Source: Planctomycetaceae bacterium (lineage in GTDB: Bacteria; Planctomycetota; Phycisphaerae; Phycisphaerales; UBA1924). From it: a stretch of DNA of 33,331 bases. Numbering within the stretch: the first letter of the stretch is position 1; every line of letters begins with the position of its first letter. The position numbers and the translations under genes are program-made. The notes under the pieces were generated by a model. The model searched no databases and was not told where the DNA came from. It saw only the letters and a program-made list of their open reading frames with translations. Positions 1 through 8,433 of the stretch are shown piece by piece. Location of the stretch: the NCBI GenBank assembly GCA_027487735.1, contig JAIYDA010000055.1, positions 1 to 33,331 on the forward strand, in the 5' to 3' direction.

Positions 1-1232
1 AGCACGAGGTAGGCAAGCGCGGTGCCGATGGGCACGCCTACGAGCGCACCCATCAGCCCGATGAGTGCGCCCATGAGCAACTGGCTCAGGGCAAGCACGC
101 GCCGCTGGGCGCCGATGGCACGCAGGATCGCGAGCTCGCGCGTGCGCTCCACGATGCCCGTGCTCATGCCCGTCATGATGATGAAGCTCGCGGCGAGGAA
201 GGCCATCATTGTGCCGAGCAGAAAGCCCAGCTCGTTGGCGCGGATGCCTTTGTCCAGCCCGCTGGTCACGCGCTGAGTGGTTTGCACCAGCATCGTGGCA
301 GGAAGATCGGCCTGGCGGGCCTTGGCGAAGGCCTCTGCGTCTGCGTCCTCTTGCAGCACGAGCTCCACGCGCGTGAGGCGGTCGCGCTGGTTCGTCGCGG
401 CGCCAAGGCCATCGAGCGTCATCGTCGCGAGCGGGCTTGCGGCGAGCGGCGCGTCCTGAATAATGCCCACCACGGTGATGCGACGCGGCTCGCCCCTGGG
501 CGTGAGCAGCCCGACAAAGTCGCCCGGCTCGATCGCTCGCGCCTCGTTCGCGTCGCGTGCGGCGCTTGCGGTCGGAAAGCTCTGGGGCTGCGGGGCTGCT
601 TTGCCCGCCTGTGCCGGGCCTCGCGTGCGCTGGCCCAGCAAGGTCAGGCCGCCGATGTTCTCGAGCAGGTTCTTGCCCTTGGTGCCCAGCAAGCGGCGGG
701 CGAGGGTTTGGTTGATGGCGATCTCACTGTCGCTGGTGGGCCAGCGTCCGCTGTGCAGGCGCTGCCCGAGCTGTCGCTCGATGTCGACCACGCCCGGGGC
801 GAGCGCGATGCCGCGCGACGTGACCTGGTGGGTGCGAACTGTGAGCTCGAATGGCGCGTCGGCGTCGGTCCAGCTTTCCGGAAGTGAGGCAGGGGAATCG
901 TCGGTTGCTGCGGGCACCCACTCTGGCGCACCAAAGCGCAGGGCGAGCGTGCCCTGCAGTGTGCCGCTTGCGGACTGCACCTGGGGCCATGCCCGAGCAG
1001 TGTCGAGCCAGCGTGCGTCGATGGTGGTGGCGGCGCCCTTGCCCTCGATGCGTGCATCGGCACTGCCCACGAGCGTGCTGGCCCGCTCCTTGATCGATGC
1101 GAGCACGCTGCCCATGGAGACGCCTACTGCCGCGATGAGAATCGCAGAGAGCGCCACCACGCCCACGAGCAGAGCGGTGCGGCTAGGCCGCGCCGAGAGA
1201 TTGCTGATACAAAGCCGCCACGCCGCGCGCAT
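1..1232 (-). CDS. ABC transporter permease, FtsX/MacB-LolCE type (3' end outside window)
   Basis: Membrane subunit of an ABC exporter or lipoprotein-release-type system, partner of the ATPase just upstream. Translating the minus strand from an ATG at 1232-1230 gives about 410 residues with no stop before the window edge. The N-terminus (MRAAWRLCISNLSARPSRTA) is the usual arginine-rich lead-in of FtsX permeases and is followed by a membrane helix at about residues 20-42. A large extracytoplasmic domain (about 45-325) follows. Then comes the FtsX core: a helix near 331-352, the cytoplasmic loop ERTRELAILRAIGAQ, and another helix near 375-397. The last part of the core and the final helix lie outside the window. 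The start codon lies inside the ATPase gene (50-base overlap), so the two are translationally coupled. The substrate cannot be read from sequence; macrolide/peptide export and lipoprotein release are both possible. Confidence 0.85.
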   Translation of the reverse strand, partial: MRAAWRLCISNLSARPSRTALLVGVVALSAILIAAVGVSMGSVLASIKERASTLVGSADARIEGKGAATTIDARWLDTARAWPQVQSASGTLQGTLALRFGAPEWVPAATDDSPASLPESWTDADAPFELTVRTHQVTSRGIALAPGVVDIERQLGQRLHSGRWPTSDSEIAINQTLARRLLGTKGKNLLENIGGLTLLGQRTRGPAQAGKAAPQPQSFPTASAARDANEARAIEPGDFVGLLTPRGEPRRITVVGIIQDAPLAASPLATMTLDGLGAATNQRDRLTRVELVLQEDADAEAFAKARQADLPATMLVQTTQRVTSGLDKGIRANELGFLLGTMMAFLAASFIIMTGMSTGIVERTRELAILRAIGAQRRVLALSQLLMGALIGLMGALVGVPIGTALAYLV

Positions 1233-1932
1233 CGAGGCCCTCCGTCGCGAGCTTTGCGACGACTACGCCGTCCCTGAGCACGAAGGTCTGCCGGCAGTAC
1301 GCCGCTGCGGCAGGCTCGTGCGTCACCATGAGCACCATCATTCCGTTCTCTTTGGCGATCTCTGCGAGCAAGGCCCAGAGGCGAGCGCTGCTCGCGCTGT
1401 CGAGGTTGCCCGTGGGCTCATCGGCAAGCAGCAGCGGGGGGCTATTCAGCAGTGCGCGGGCGATGGCGACGCGCTGCTGCTCGCCCCCGCTCAGTGCATC
1501 GGGGCGATGGCCCGCGCGCTGCGCAAGGCCGAGGCGCGTGAGCAGCTGCATGGCACGCTCGCGCACGCGGGCGCGGGTTTGTGCGTCGCCCTTGCCCAGC
1601 AGCCCAGGAAGCTCGACGTTCTCGAGGGCCGTCAGCGTCGCGACGAGATTGAACTGCTGAAACACGATGCCGATGCGCTCGCGGCGGTAGGTCGTTGCTT
1701 GCGAGGGCGTGAGCTGGTGCACCGCCTTGCCTTGCACGAGGATGGTGCCCTCGTCCGGCGCGTCGAGCGCCGCGAGCAGGTGCATGAGCGTGCTCTTGCC
1801 GCTGCCGCTGGCGCCCATGATGGCATAGAACCCGGGCTCATCGATCGTGAGGCTCGCGCCGCGCAGGGCCTGCACGGGCTCATCGCCCAGGCGATATCGC
1901 TTCCAGAGGTTGTCGCAGCTGAGCAGGCTCAT
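1183..1932 (-). CDS. ABC transporter ATP-binding protein, MacB/LolD-type
   Basis: ATPase subunit that powers the overlapping FtsX-type permease. The 249-residue protein has every ABC motif: Walker A GASGSGKST, Q-loop (VFQQFN), signature LSGGEQQRVAIARAL, Walker B LLLADEPTGNLD and the H-loop MVTHEP. The 'EPTGNLD' form and the downstream FtsX partner place it in the LolD/MacB/FtsE branch. The ATG at 1932-1930 is chosen because MSLLSCDNLWKRY is a normal family start; an in-frame extension upstream reads into a short tandem repeat and looks noncoding. A terminator separates it from the upstream coiled-coil gene, so it should have its own promoter, though none is obvious. Confidence 0.92.
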   Translation of the reverse strand: MSLLSCDNLWKRYRLGDEPVQALRGASLTIDEPGFYAIMGASGSGKSTLMHLLAALDAPDEGTILVQGKAVHQLTPSQATTYRRERIGIVFQQFNLVATLTALENVELPGLLGKGDAQTRARVRERAMQLLTRLGLAQRAGHRPDALSGGEQQRVAIARALLNSPPLLLADEPTGNLDSASSARLWALLAEIAKENGMMVLMVTHEPAAAAYCRQTFVLRDGVVVAKLATEGLDARGVAALYQQSLGAA

Positions 1933-1977
1933 CGCAGGGCACGCAACGCATCGCAGGGCAGCGCAGGGCAGCGCAGG
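1933..1977. repeat. Short tandem repeat upstream of the ABC ATPase start
   Basis: The decamer CGCAGGGCAG occurs twice in tandem at 1952-1971, followed by a partial copy (CGCAGG, 1972-1977). A one-mismatch copy lies at 1933-1942. It occupies the place where a ribosome-binding site would be for the minus-strand ATPase. Function unknown; possibly a replication-slippage tract. Confidence 0.6.
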
Positions 1978-1999
1978 CACGAACCTGCGCAAGCACGCG

Positions 2000-2031
2000 A
2001 AAAATAGGCCCCCGGCACGTGTGCCGGGGGC
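2000..2031 (-). terminator. Rho-independent terminator of the coiled-coil gene
   Basis: Perfect 11-bp inverted repeat GCCCCCGGCAC (2008-2018) / GTGCCGGGGGC (2021-2031). On the minus strand the stem is followed, after two bases, by five consecutive T (2004-2000). It lies just after the stop of the minus-strand gene ending at 2098. Confidence 0.85.
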
Positions 2032-2097
2032 AGTTGTCGCGCTTGCTTTCGCTCGCAGCGTTGCTCTGGTTGCACGCAGCCTGATGACGCGGCCTGG

Positions 2098-5000
2098 TTA
2101 GGCGGCCTTCTTTGCCTGCGGAGCTTGCGGGGCTTGCTTGAAGCTGTCGAGCACCTTGGGCCCGCCCCACTTGGCATCGTCGAGCACTCCCGCGAGGTGC
2201 GTGTCGCGCTCGAAGGCAGTCTTCGCGCGAGCGAGGCGGCGCCACACCGCGATGCTGACGCCCATCACAAGTGCCGTGAGGCTACCCATGATGGAAAGGG
2301 CGTAGTACGTCTGCGCGTTGTCCACGGGCTCGCCACCCGTGGAGCTTGCTTCTGCAACCTTCGTCACGCTGCCATCCACGCGCTGAATCTGGTTTGTGTT
2401 CGCGAAGGCCGTCATCGCGGCAGTGAAGGTGTCGAGCGTGCGCTCTGCTGCGCGGCGGCCCTGCATCGTCAGGTGCAGCTTCATCTCGCCCTGGTTGCGC
2501 TCCTCGTGGCGAATGCGCGAGGAGATGAACTCGCTCACGCTGCTCGCGGTGCTCAGGCTCTCCATGCCTGCCTTCTGGAAGCGATCGCTCGCGAACTGAT
2601 GGAAGCGCGGGTCGGTCAGGATCGTCTCGTGATAGCTCTGCCAGCTCGTGAGGTCGCGCTCGCTCAGCGTGCGACCGCGCCCATCGGCGCTCACCATCGA
2701 GGTCGCGATGAACGTCGCGGGCGCAACCTGCTTCGCGATCGCCCAACTCAGGAGGCCAACCGTAGCGAACGTGCCCATCGCGCAGAGCACGAGCACGCCC
2801 ACCTTGCTGCCCGCCATGCGCCGCTGCACGCGCCGCTCGGCCTCGATGATGCGCTCGCGTGCCGCAGCCAGCTCGCTGCGATTGCGCAGCACCAGCTCGC
2901 ACTGCTCGTAGCGGTGCTGCAGCGCCTCGCCCGCCTCGCGCAGCTTCGCTTGCCGCTGCGTCGCGAGGTCGCGCATCTGCCGCAGTCGGCGGCGGCGGCG
3001 CGTCACGGCGACGGGGTCGGCAAGGAACTGCTCGCTCCTGCGGGCTGCACCCTCGCTCTTTGCTCGGGCAAGCTGCGTGCGCAGGTCATCGACCGTGAGC
3101 TGCAACTCGCCCGCCTGGAGCGTTGCACGCTCCATCTGCTCGGCGATTGCCTTGCGCTGCCCCAGCTCCTCGCGCAGCTTGTCGCGCAGCACGCCCACGA
3201 CGTGGTCCGCTTCCTGCGCATCTTGACTTGCCTTGGCAAAGTCGTTCGTCAGGCGAGCGGCCTCGTGCCGCTCGATGTGCCAGAGCTGCTCGTACTCCTC
3301 CACCACGCTCAGCAGGCTCTGCAGCTCGCGCTGCATGCGCCCCTTCTCGCTCAGGATCGCGTGCTGCAACTGACTGTCGAAGCTCTGCTGCATCTGCTCG
3401 CGCTGCAGCTTGATGGCGTTCTCGGCGCCCAGCACGCTCGCGTTGTCGATCGCCGTCAGCTCGTCGCGCAGGCGCTCCTCAAACTTTGCGAGCAGCGCAT
3501 CGCGCTCCATCGCGGCCTGCTCCAGCAGCTTGCTCTCCTGCTGCTGCAGGCTGGTGTGCAGGTGCTGCTGGGCCTCGCGCTCCCAAAGCTCGCGCGATGC
3601 GGTGCCATGAGCCTGGCTCTCCTCGTGCAGCTTGGTGCGCAGCGTGTGCAACGCCTTCTCGTGCTCGGCGCGCTGCTCGGCAAGGGCTGCGTCGAGCGCG
3701 CTGCGCAGGTGCGACTCGCTCTGCTCGCGCTGACGCGTGAGCGCTGCTTCGGCGTGCTCGCGTGCCTGCTGCATGGCCTGGGCCAGCCGCGCCTCGCTTT
3801 GCTCGTGCAGCGTCGCCTCGCGCTGCGCGAGGGCGTGCTCCAGCGCTGCGCTAGCCTTTGCTTCCAGCTCGCGGCGCTGGGCTTCGAGTGCGGCTGCGAT
3901 CTCGCGCTGAGCCGCTTCCTCCAGCTTAGCTCGCTCGCTGCGCCACTTCTCCAGCATCGCCTGCTGCGAGGCCGCAACGTCGGTCTGCTGGCTGCGCAGG
4001 GCTCCGGCTTGCTCCTCCAGCCGCTCGGCGAGCGTGCGCGAGAAGCTGAGCTCGAGCTGCGTGCGCTGCTCGTGCAGCTTTGCTTCCAGCGTGCGCTGCG
4101 AGTTCTGCCGCAGCGTTTCCAGGTCGCGCGCTGCCTGTTGCTCCCACTGCGCGCGGGCTGCCTCCAGCTGCTGCGTGCTGCTTGCTTGACGAGCGCTATC
4201 AAGCTGCGACGCAAACCGCGCCTCGAGCTCTGCCTGCTGCTCCGCCAGCGCTCCAGCGAGGAGGGCCTGCACCTCGTCCTCGCTTGGGCCAGCCTGCGCG
4301 AGCGCTGCCTGCAGCTTCGCGGCAAGCTGTGCTTCAAGCTCCAGGCGCTCCTGCGCCGCCTCGCGCCGCGCTGCGTCTGCTGCTGCTGCCTTCTCGCTCT
4401 CCAAGCGTCGCGCAAAGCTCGTTTCCAGCTGCGAGCGCATTTGCTCCAGCCGCTCGCGGCTTTGCTTGGTCACTTCCGCGGTGCGGGCCCGCTCGGTCTC
4501 TGCCGCAGTGGTCGCGAGCGCGAGGGCCTGCTCCACCTGCGCGAGCTTCTGCGTTAGCGTCTGCGCGGTGGCCTGGTGCTCATCGGCATGCAGCTGCATC
4601 TCTTGCAGCTCGTGCAGCATCTGCGTCGTGCGCTGCTCGCACTCGCTCTCGAGCGCGGTCGCGCGGGCAAGTGCCGCCTCTGCCGCCTGCTGGCGGGCCT
4701 GCACCTCGCGGCGAAGCTGCTCGATCTGAGCGAGCGCCTGCTCGCGCTGCGCGAGCGTGCTCGCCTGCGTTTGCAGTTCCTGCTCGCGTCCCTCCAGCTT
4801 TGCGCGGTGTGCCTGGGCTTCCTGCTGCTGCTTGTGCAGGGTCGCGAGGGCCTGCTCGTGCGAGGCCTGGGCCTGCTGCAATGCCTGCTTGCCCTGCTCC
4901 ACCTGCTTCTGCTGCTGCTCTGCAGCCCGCAGGCGATCGGTCAGTTGTTCTTGCCGTGCGTCAAGCTGCTGCCCCAGCACGTGCAGGTTCTGGGCCTGCG

Positions 5001-5772
5001 CCTTTACCAACTCGCCCTCTTTGGCAAGCTGCTGCGTGCGCTCGTCTAGCTGCGCGCGCAAGGCCTCAAGCTGGCCTCGCAGCGCATCAAGCTGGGTGCG
5101 CTCGCTCGCGAGCTGCTCAGCTCGCTCGCGCAAGTCGCCCTCGTGCGCGTGCAGCGCGTCCTCGCGGTGGGCGAGCTCTGCGCTCTTCTGCGCCTGCTCC
5201 TCGATCGTGCGCAGCAGCTCCGCCTCGCGTGCGTCCTGCTCCTTCGTGCGCAGCGCAGCCTCGCGGCGTGCACTCTGCACGTCGGCCTCGTGCGAGGCCT
5301 TCTCCATCTCCAGGGCTTGCTTGCTCTCACGCAGGGCCTGCTCGGTGCCGCTCAGGCGGTGCTCGACAGCGTGCAGCTCGTCGCGCCGCGCCTGGGCCTC
5401 AGCATTCGCCTTCCGCACGTCGTCGGTATGCGCCGTTTTCTCGGCTTCCAGGGCCTTCTTGCGGTCCGCGAGCTCGCGCTCGGCTTGGCGAAGCTGGTCT
5501 TCCAGCCCGTGCAGCTCGTGCTCTCGGCCTTGCAAGGCCTCACGCAGCGTGGCGATTTCTTCGCCCTGCGTGCGCAGCTCGGCATCCTTTGCCGTGAGTT
5601 GCGTCTCTCGCTCCTGCAGCTGGCTTTGCAGAATCTGCCGCTGCGCAGCGAGGGCCTTGAGCGATCCGACGCCCGATTCAAAGTCGCTCAGCAGGCGCAG
5701 CAAGTCGTCCGGGGCTTGTTGCGCTCCGGGGCCCTGCGGTGGGGTTGGTGGGTTGCTCTGCTCGCGAGACAT
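2098..5772 (-). CDS. Giant coiled-coil protein with C-terminal membrane hairpin (Wzz-like?)
   Basis: Protein of 1224 residues with no family I can name firmly. Residues about 30-985 are almost entirely Ala/Glu/Gln/Arg/Leu-rich heptad-like sequence, predicted to be one very long cytoplasmic coiled coil. Two membrane helices follow, near 990-1015 (VGVLVLCAMGTFATVGLLSW) and 1156-1178 (ALSIMGSLTALVMGVSIAVW). They enclose an extracytoplasmic segment of about 140 residues, and about 45 residues remain at the C-terminus. The hairpin topology and the order of hydrophobic patches in the enclosed segment recall Wzz-type polysaccharide chain-length regulators; this is inference only. The start at 5772 is supported by AGGAG (5784-5780) seven bases upstream; an in-frame start at 5820 exists but lacks such a site. 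A strong terminator follows. No partner gene is adjacent. Confidence 0.8.
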   Translation of the reverse strand: MSREQSNPPTPPQGPGAQQAPDDLLRLLSDFESGVGSLKALAAQRQILQSQLQERETQLTAKDAELRTQGEEIATLREALQGREHELHGLEDQLRQAERELADRKKALEAEKTAHTDDVRKANAEAQARRDELHAVEHRLSGTEQALRESKQALEMEKASHEADVQSARREAALRTKEQDAREAELLRTIEEQAQKSAELAHREDALHAHEGDLRERAEQLASERTQLDALRGQLEALRAQLDERTQQLAKEGELVKAQAQNLHVLGQQLDARQEQLTDRLRAAEQQQKQVEQGKQALQQAQASHEQALATLHKQQQEAQAHRAKLEGREQELQTQASTLAQREQALAQIEQLRREVQARQQAAEAALARATALESECEQRTTQMLHELQEMQLHADEHQATAQTLTQKLAQVEQALALATTAAETERARTAEVTKQSRERLEQMRSQLETSFARRLESEKAAAADAARREAAQERLELEAQLAAKLQAALAQAGPSEDEVQALLAGALAEQQAELEARFASQLDSARQASSTQQLEAARAQWEQQAARDLETLRQNSQRTLEAKLHEQRTQLELSFSRTLAERLEEQAGALRSQQTDVAASQQAMLEKWRSERAKLEEAAQREIAAALEAQRRELEAKASAALEHALAQREATLHEQSEARLAQAMQQAREHAEAALTRQREQSESHLRSALDAALAEQRAEHEKALHTLRTKLHEESQAHGTASRELWEREAQQHLHTSLQQQESKLLEQAAMERDALLAKFEERLRDELTAIDNASVLGAENAIKLQREQMQQSFDSQLQHAILSEKGRMQRELQSLLSVVEEYEQLWHIERHEAARLTNDFAKASQDAQEADHVVGVLRDKLREELGQRKAIAEQMERATLQAGELQLTVDDLRTQLARAKSEGAARRSEQFLADPVAVTRRRRRLRQMRDLATQRQAKLREAGEALQHRYEQCELVLRNRSELAAARERIIEAERRVQRRMAGSKVGVLVLCAMGTFATVGLLSWAIAKQVAPATFIATSMVSADGRGRTLSERDLTSWQSYHETILTDPRFHQFASDRFQKAGMESLSTASSVSEFISSRIRHEERNQGEMKLHLTMQGRRAAERTLDTFTAAMTAFANTNQIQRVDGSVTKVAEASSTGGEPVDNAQTYYALSIMGSLTALVMGVSIAVWRRLARAKTAFERDTHLAGVLDDAKWGGPKVLDSFKQAPQAPQAKKAA

Positions 5773-5980
5773 GCGGGCGCTCCTGTGCTGACCTGTGCTC
5801 TGCTTTCGACCTCCGCGCAATCAACCAACTGCAATCGCAGCCCAGCCAAGGCTGAGCGCGACACAAACGCTGCGCGGATGCATCATCTATCGGAACCTTG
5901 CGGTGCCCACTTCGTCCGCACTTGCGGCACGCGACGCGCCCAACAGCGCACAAACCGCACGCGCGTCGCTACCATGCGTT

Positions 5981-6430
5981 ATGGCGACGTTCGTGCTGAA
6001 AACCGAACCCTCCGAGTACAGTTTTTCGGACCTGGTGCGCGAGAAACGCGCGATGTGGTCTGGCGTCTCGAATGCTGCGGCGTGCGCGCACCTGCGCAGC
6101 ATGCGCCCGGGAGACGAGGCGTACATCTATCACACAGGCAGCGACAAGGCGATCGTGGGCCTCGCTCAGGTGGTGTCGACTGCGTATGGCGACCCGGGCC
6201 AGCTCAAGGATGGCAAGCCCGCGCTCAACGCCAAGGGCGAGCTTGCCGCGCCGGTGGTCGATGTGTCGGCGGTGCGCGCCGTGGGACCCGTGCCGCTCGC
6301 GGTGCTGAAGGCGGACGAGCGTTTCGCGAACTGCCCGCTGGTCACGCAAGGCAGGCTCAGCGTGGTGCCCCTGAAGGCCAGCGAGGTCAAAGCCCTCCTG
6401 CAACTGGTGGCACAGGCGTCTCGCCTGTGA
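5981..6430 (+). CDS. EVE-domain protein
   Basis: Small (149 residues) soluble EVE-domain protein. The family has a PUA/YTH-like fold that binds modified bases in nucleic acid; bacterial members are mostly uncharacterised. Diagnostic features are the N-terminal strand with 'KTEPSEYSFSDL', 'WSGVSNAAACAHLRSMRPGDEAYIYHTG' read as two blocks, 'IVGLAQV' and the late 'RLSVVPL'. The length fits a single-domain member. The start ATG at 5981 gives the standard N-terminus (MATFVLKTEPSEY). No clear Shine-Dalgarno sequence precedes it, and another ATG at 5974 is out of frame. Its 3' end overlaps the convergent hydrolase gene by 44 bases. Confidence 0.88.
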   Translation: MATFVLKTEPSEYSFSDLVREKRAMWSGVSNAAACAHLRSMRPGDEAYIYHTGSDKAIVGLAQVVSTAYGDPGQLKDGKPALNAKGELAAPVVDVSAVRAVGPVPLAVLKADERFANCPLVTQGRLSVVPLKASEVKALLQLVAQASRL

Positions 6431-7403
6431 TTCCGCGCAGCAGCTCCTGCACCGCCCGCGTGCACCGCTCTGTGTGCACCCCTTCTGTCCACAGCCCAAA
6501 GTGTCCGCCCCCGGGCAGCTCGATGAGGGTGCCCCCCGCAGCCTCTGCAATCGCCCGGCCGTCGGCAATCGGCGAGACGTGATCGTCGCTCCCGTGCAGC
6601 ACTAGCAGCGGCACGCCCCGCAGCGAGGCGGCAAAGCGGGCGCGATCAAACACCTCGTCGCGCATGGCGAAGGGCTTGGGTGGTTTGGGCGGGCTGAGAG
6701 CAATGAGCCCCAGCGCAGCTCGCAGCCACACTCCGCCCGGCATGCCCATGCTCCGCAGCACGTTTGAAGCGGGCGTGCGTGCAAAGCGGTAGGGGCTCTC
6801 GGCGATGATGCCCGCGAGGCGATGGCCCTGCGGCGTTTGTCGCCAGGATGCGCCGCACGCGATGCTCACGCCCGCGCCGAGCGACCAGCCAAACAGCACG
6901 AGTTTTCTCTCTTCTGGCAGCGTGCCCAGCAGCGCGAGCAGGGCCGACACCTCGTGTGTGCCTTGGGCGCAGCTGCCCGGGCTTTCGCCATGCCCTGGCA
7001 TGTCCCACAGCACGATGCGCGAGCAGCAAGGCACGAGCGCGGGCACGCGCGAGAGGCCGCCCAGCCTGCTATCGCCAAAGCCGTGGGTGAGCACGCAGAT
7101 GGGGCCCGACGGGTCGTCGCCCGGCACGTCCCACGCGTGCAGTTGCAGGCCCGCGAACGCGAACGTGAACTCCCGAAAGGGGCGAGCCTGCGGCAGTTGG
7201 CTCGGGTCGGCGGGCCTGCCCTGGGCGAGTGCCACGGCAAACGTGCGCCGCGGGGGCTTGGCGAGCTTGAAGGTGAGCCAGCCGAGCAGCACCAACGCGT
7301 AGACCAGCGCGCCAAGCGCGAGCAAAGGCAGCAGCGCGAGCAGATCGCTGGGCGTGAGCGACCACGCAAGGTGCAGAGCAAAATGGGCGTGCGTCGCGGG
7401 CAA
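6387..7403 (-). CDS. Membrane-anchored alpha/beta hydrolase
   Basis: Serine hydrolase of the alpha/beta-fold superfamily, 338 residues from a TTG start. A hydrophobic helix near residues 21-46 should anchor it in the membrane. The catalytic triad is readable: Ser174 in the nucleophile elbow GWSLG, Asp273 or Asp274 in LHGSDDH, and His301 in GGGHFG. The oxyanion-hole loop is 'LTHGFGDS'. The substrate cannot be predicted; esterase/lipase and peptidase-like members share this pattern. The TTG start has no clear ribosome-binding site, so the exact N-terminus is uncertain. The gene converges on the EVE gene with overlapping 3' ends. Confidence 0.82.
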   Translation of the reverse strand: MPATHAHFALHLAWSLTPSDLLALLPLLALGALVYALVLLGWLTFKLAKPPRRTFAVALAQGRPADPSQLPQARPFREFTFAFAGLQLHAWDVPGDDPSGPICVLTHGFGDSRLGGLSRVPALVPCCSRIVLWDMPGHGESPGSCAQGTHEVSALLALLGTLPEERKLVLFGWSLGAGVSIACGASWRQTPQGHRLAGIIAESPYRFARTPASNVLRSMGMPGGVWLRAALGLIALSPPKPPKPFAMRDEVFDRARFAASLRGVPLLVLHGSDDHVSPIADGRAIAEAAGGTLIELPGGGHFGLWTEGVHTERCTRAVQELLRGITGETPVPPVAGGL

Positions 7404-7463
7404 GGTGGCAACGCGAGCGTAGTGCGAGAGAGCGTGGCCCGAGCGGGTTGCGGGCAGCCCACG

Positions 7464-7490
7464 AAAAAGCCCCGCGCGACTGCGCGGGGC
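7464..7490 (-). terminator. Rho-independent terminator of rpsP
   Basis: Stem GCCCCGCGC (7469-7477) / GCGCGGGGC (7482-7490) with a four-base loop. On the minus strand it is followed directly by TTTTT (7468-7464). It lies downstream of rpsP, which ends at 7583. Confidence 0.85.
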
Positions 7491-7582
7491 CTGATGCTTG
7501 ACGGGGGTTCTTCAGGAACGTTCGCGGGTTGCTGCGCTGGCTGCGGCTGTGACGCGGCGAGTGGCAAGCAGCTCGTGAACGA

Positions 7583-7933
7583 TTAGGCCTTCTTCGCGTC
7601 CTTCTTCTCGCCTTCAGCAGCGGCCTTGGCGAGGCGCTCGCTGAGACGCTTGCGGTCCATCTCGCGGTCCTTTTCCCATTCCTTGACGTTGATCAGGCCG
7701 CGGTGCCCGAGCATGTCGCGGACGGTGTCGCTGGGCTGGGCGCCGGTGCTGAGCCAGTGCTTGACGCGCTCTTCGTTCAGGACGACCTGCTTGTCCTTCT
7801 TGGGGTTGACCGGGTCGTAGATGCCCAGGTTCTCGAGGACGGGGCCCTGGCGACGCTTGAGCTTCTCAATCGCCACGATGCGGTAGAAGGGCCGATTCTT
7901 GCGGCCAAACCGCTGCAAACGCAATGCAACCAT
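7583..7933 (-). CDS. rpsP: 30S ribosomal protein S16
   Basis: Small-subunit ribosomal protein S16, needed for 30S assembly. The N-terminus MVALRLQRFGRKNRPFYRIV and the internal 'LGIYDP' and 'WLSTGAQPSDTVRDML' segments are diagnostic. At 116 residues it is longer than the minimal about 80-residue form because of a charged Lys/Glu/Ala tail, common in several phyla. The ATG at 7933-7931 has GGAG seven bases upstream (7944-7941 on the minus strand). The usual rimM-trmD-rplS partners do not follow; the gene stands alone with its own terminator. Confidence 0.96.
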   Translation of the reverse strand: MVALRLQRFGRKNRPFYRIVAIEKLKRRQGPVLENLGIYDPVNPKKDKQVVLNEERVKHWLSTGAQPSDTVRDMLGHRGLINVKEWEKDREMDRKRLSERLAKAAAEGEKKDAKKA

Positions 7934-8433
7934 CGCAATACTCCGACTTCTCGCCTGAGAGGGCAGGCGGACCATAGCTAGATGTCTCCCCATGCACCCA
8001 ACGGCGGGTGCGGGGCCGACATGCTAGGTTCCAAGCTCGCCCTTCGCCAGTGCTTACGCCACGACATCCAGCAGATTTCCCACCCGCGGCGCGACGCCCA
8101 CGACGTACGCCGGGCGGCGGCGATTCTCGTTCTGCAGGTGCTGCCAGAAGGGCAAGGGCTCGGGCGCGGGGAGCGCGGGCGGAGGGGGTGGGGGCGGAGG
8201 GCAATCGGCGGGGCGCAGGCTGGGTAATGGGCTGCAAGCCCATGTCCAGCAACGTGTTGCGCAAATCGCATCGATCACGAGCTGCTTGGGGCGATGGGCG
8301 TGCCAGGGGCGGGCTGTCTTATAAAAACGTCGATTTGACGTGGCCAGTCACGGTTACGGGCGGTCTGCGCGGGCCTGGTGCCTCCTGGCAACGCCCCGGT
8401 TGCTCTTTGGCAACGCGTACGCCACAATGCCGC
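7934..8433. other. 500-bp gap between rpsP and queA
   Basis: Contains the rpsP ribosome-binding site (7941-7944) and the upstream regions of two divergent genes. It also holds a possible small, frame-disrupted minus-strand gene at about 8054-8264, listed separately. No confident promoter, RNA gene or terminator was recognised. The other ORFs here are shadows. Confidence 0.5.
8054..8264 (-). pseudogene. Possible small gene with a frame change in a proline-rich tract
   Basis: On the minus strand one frame from 8264 (TTG start) begins plausibly as LRNTLLDMGLQPITQPAPRR with G/C-ending codons, then degrades. A second frame takes over within a C-rich tract at about 8160-8195. It ends plausibly with LPFWQHLQNENRRRPAYVVG, about 14 further residues and a TAA at 8054. 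Joined, they would give a soluble protein of about 70 residues with a Pro-rich middle, upstream of rpsP on the same strand. This could be a real frameshift, a sequencing error in a homopolymer-like tract, or chance. I do not recognise the protein. Confidence 0.3.

Noticed and set aside
2125..5597. Long plus-strand ORFs (up to 810 residues) opposite the coiled-coil gene
   Set aside because: Their translations are Leu/Arg/Ala-rich complements of Gln/Glu/Ala codons and have no family motif; the minus-strand gene has a good start, ribosome-binding site and terminator.
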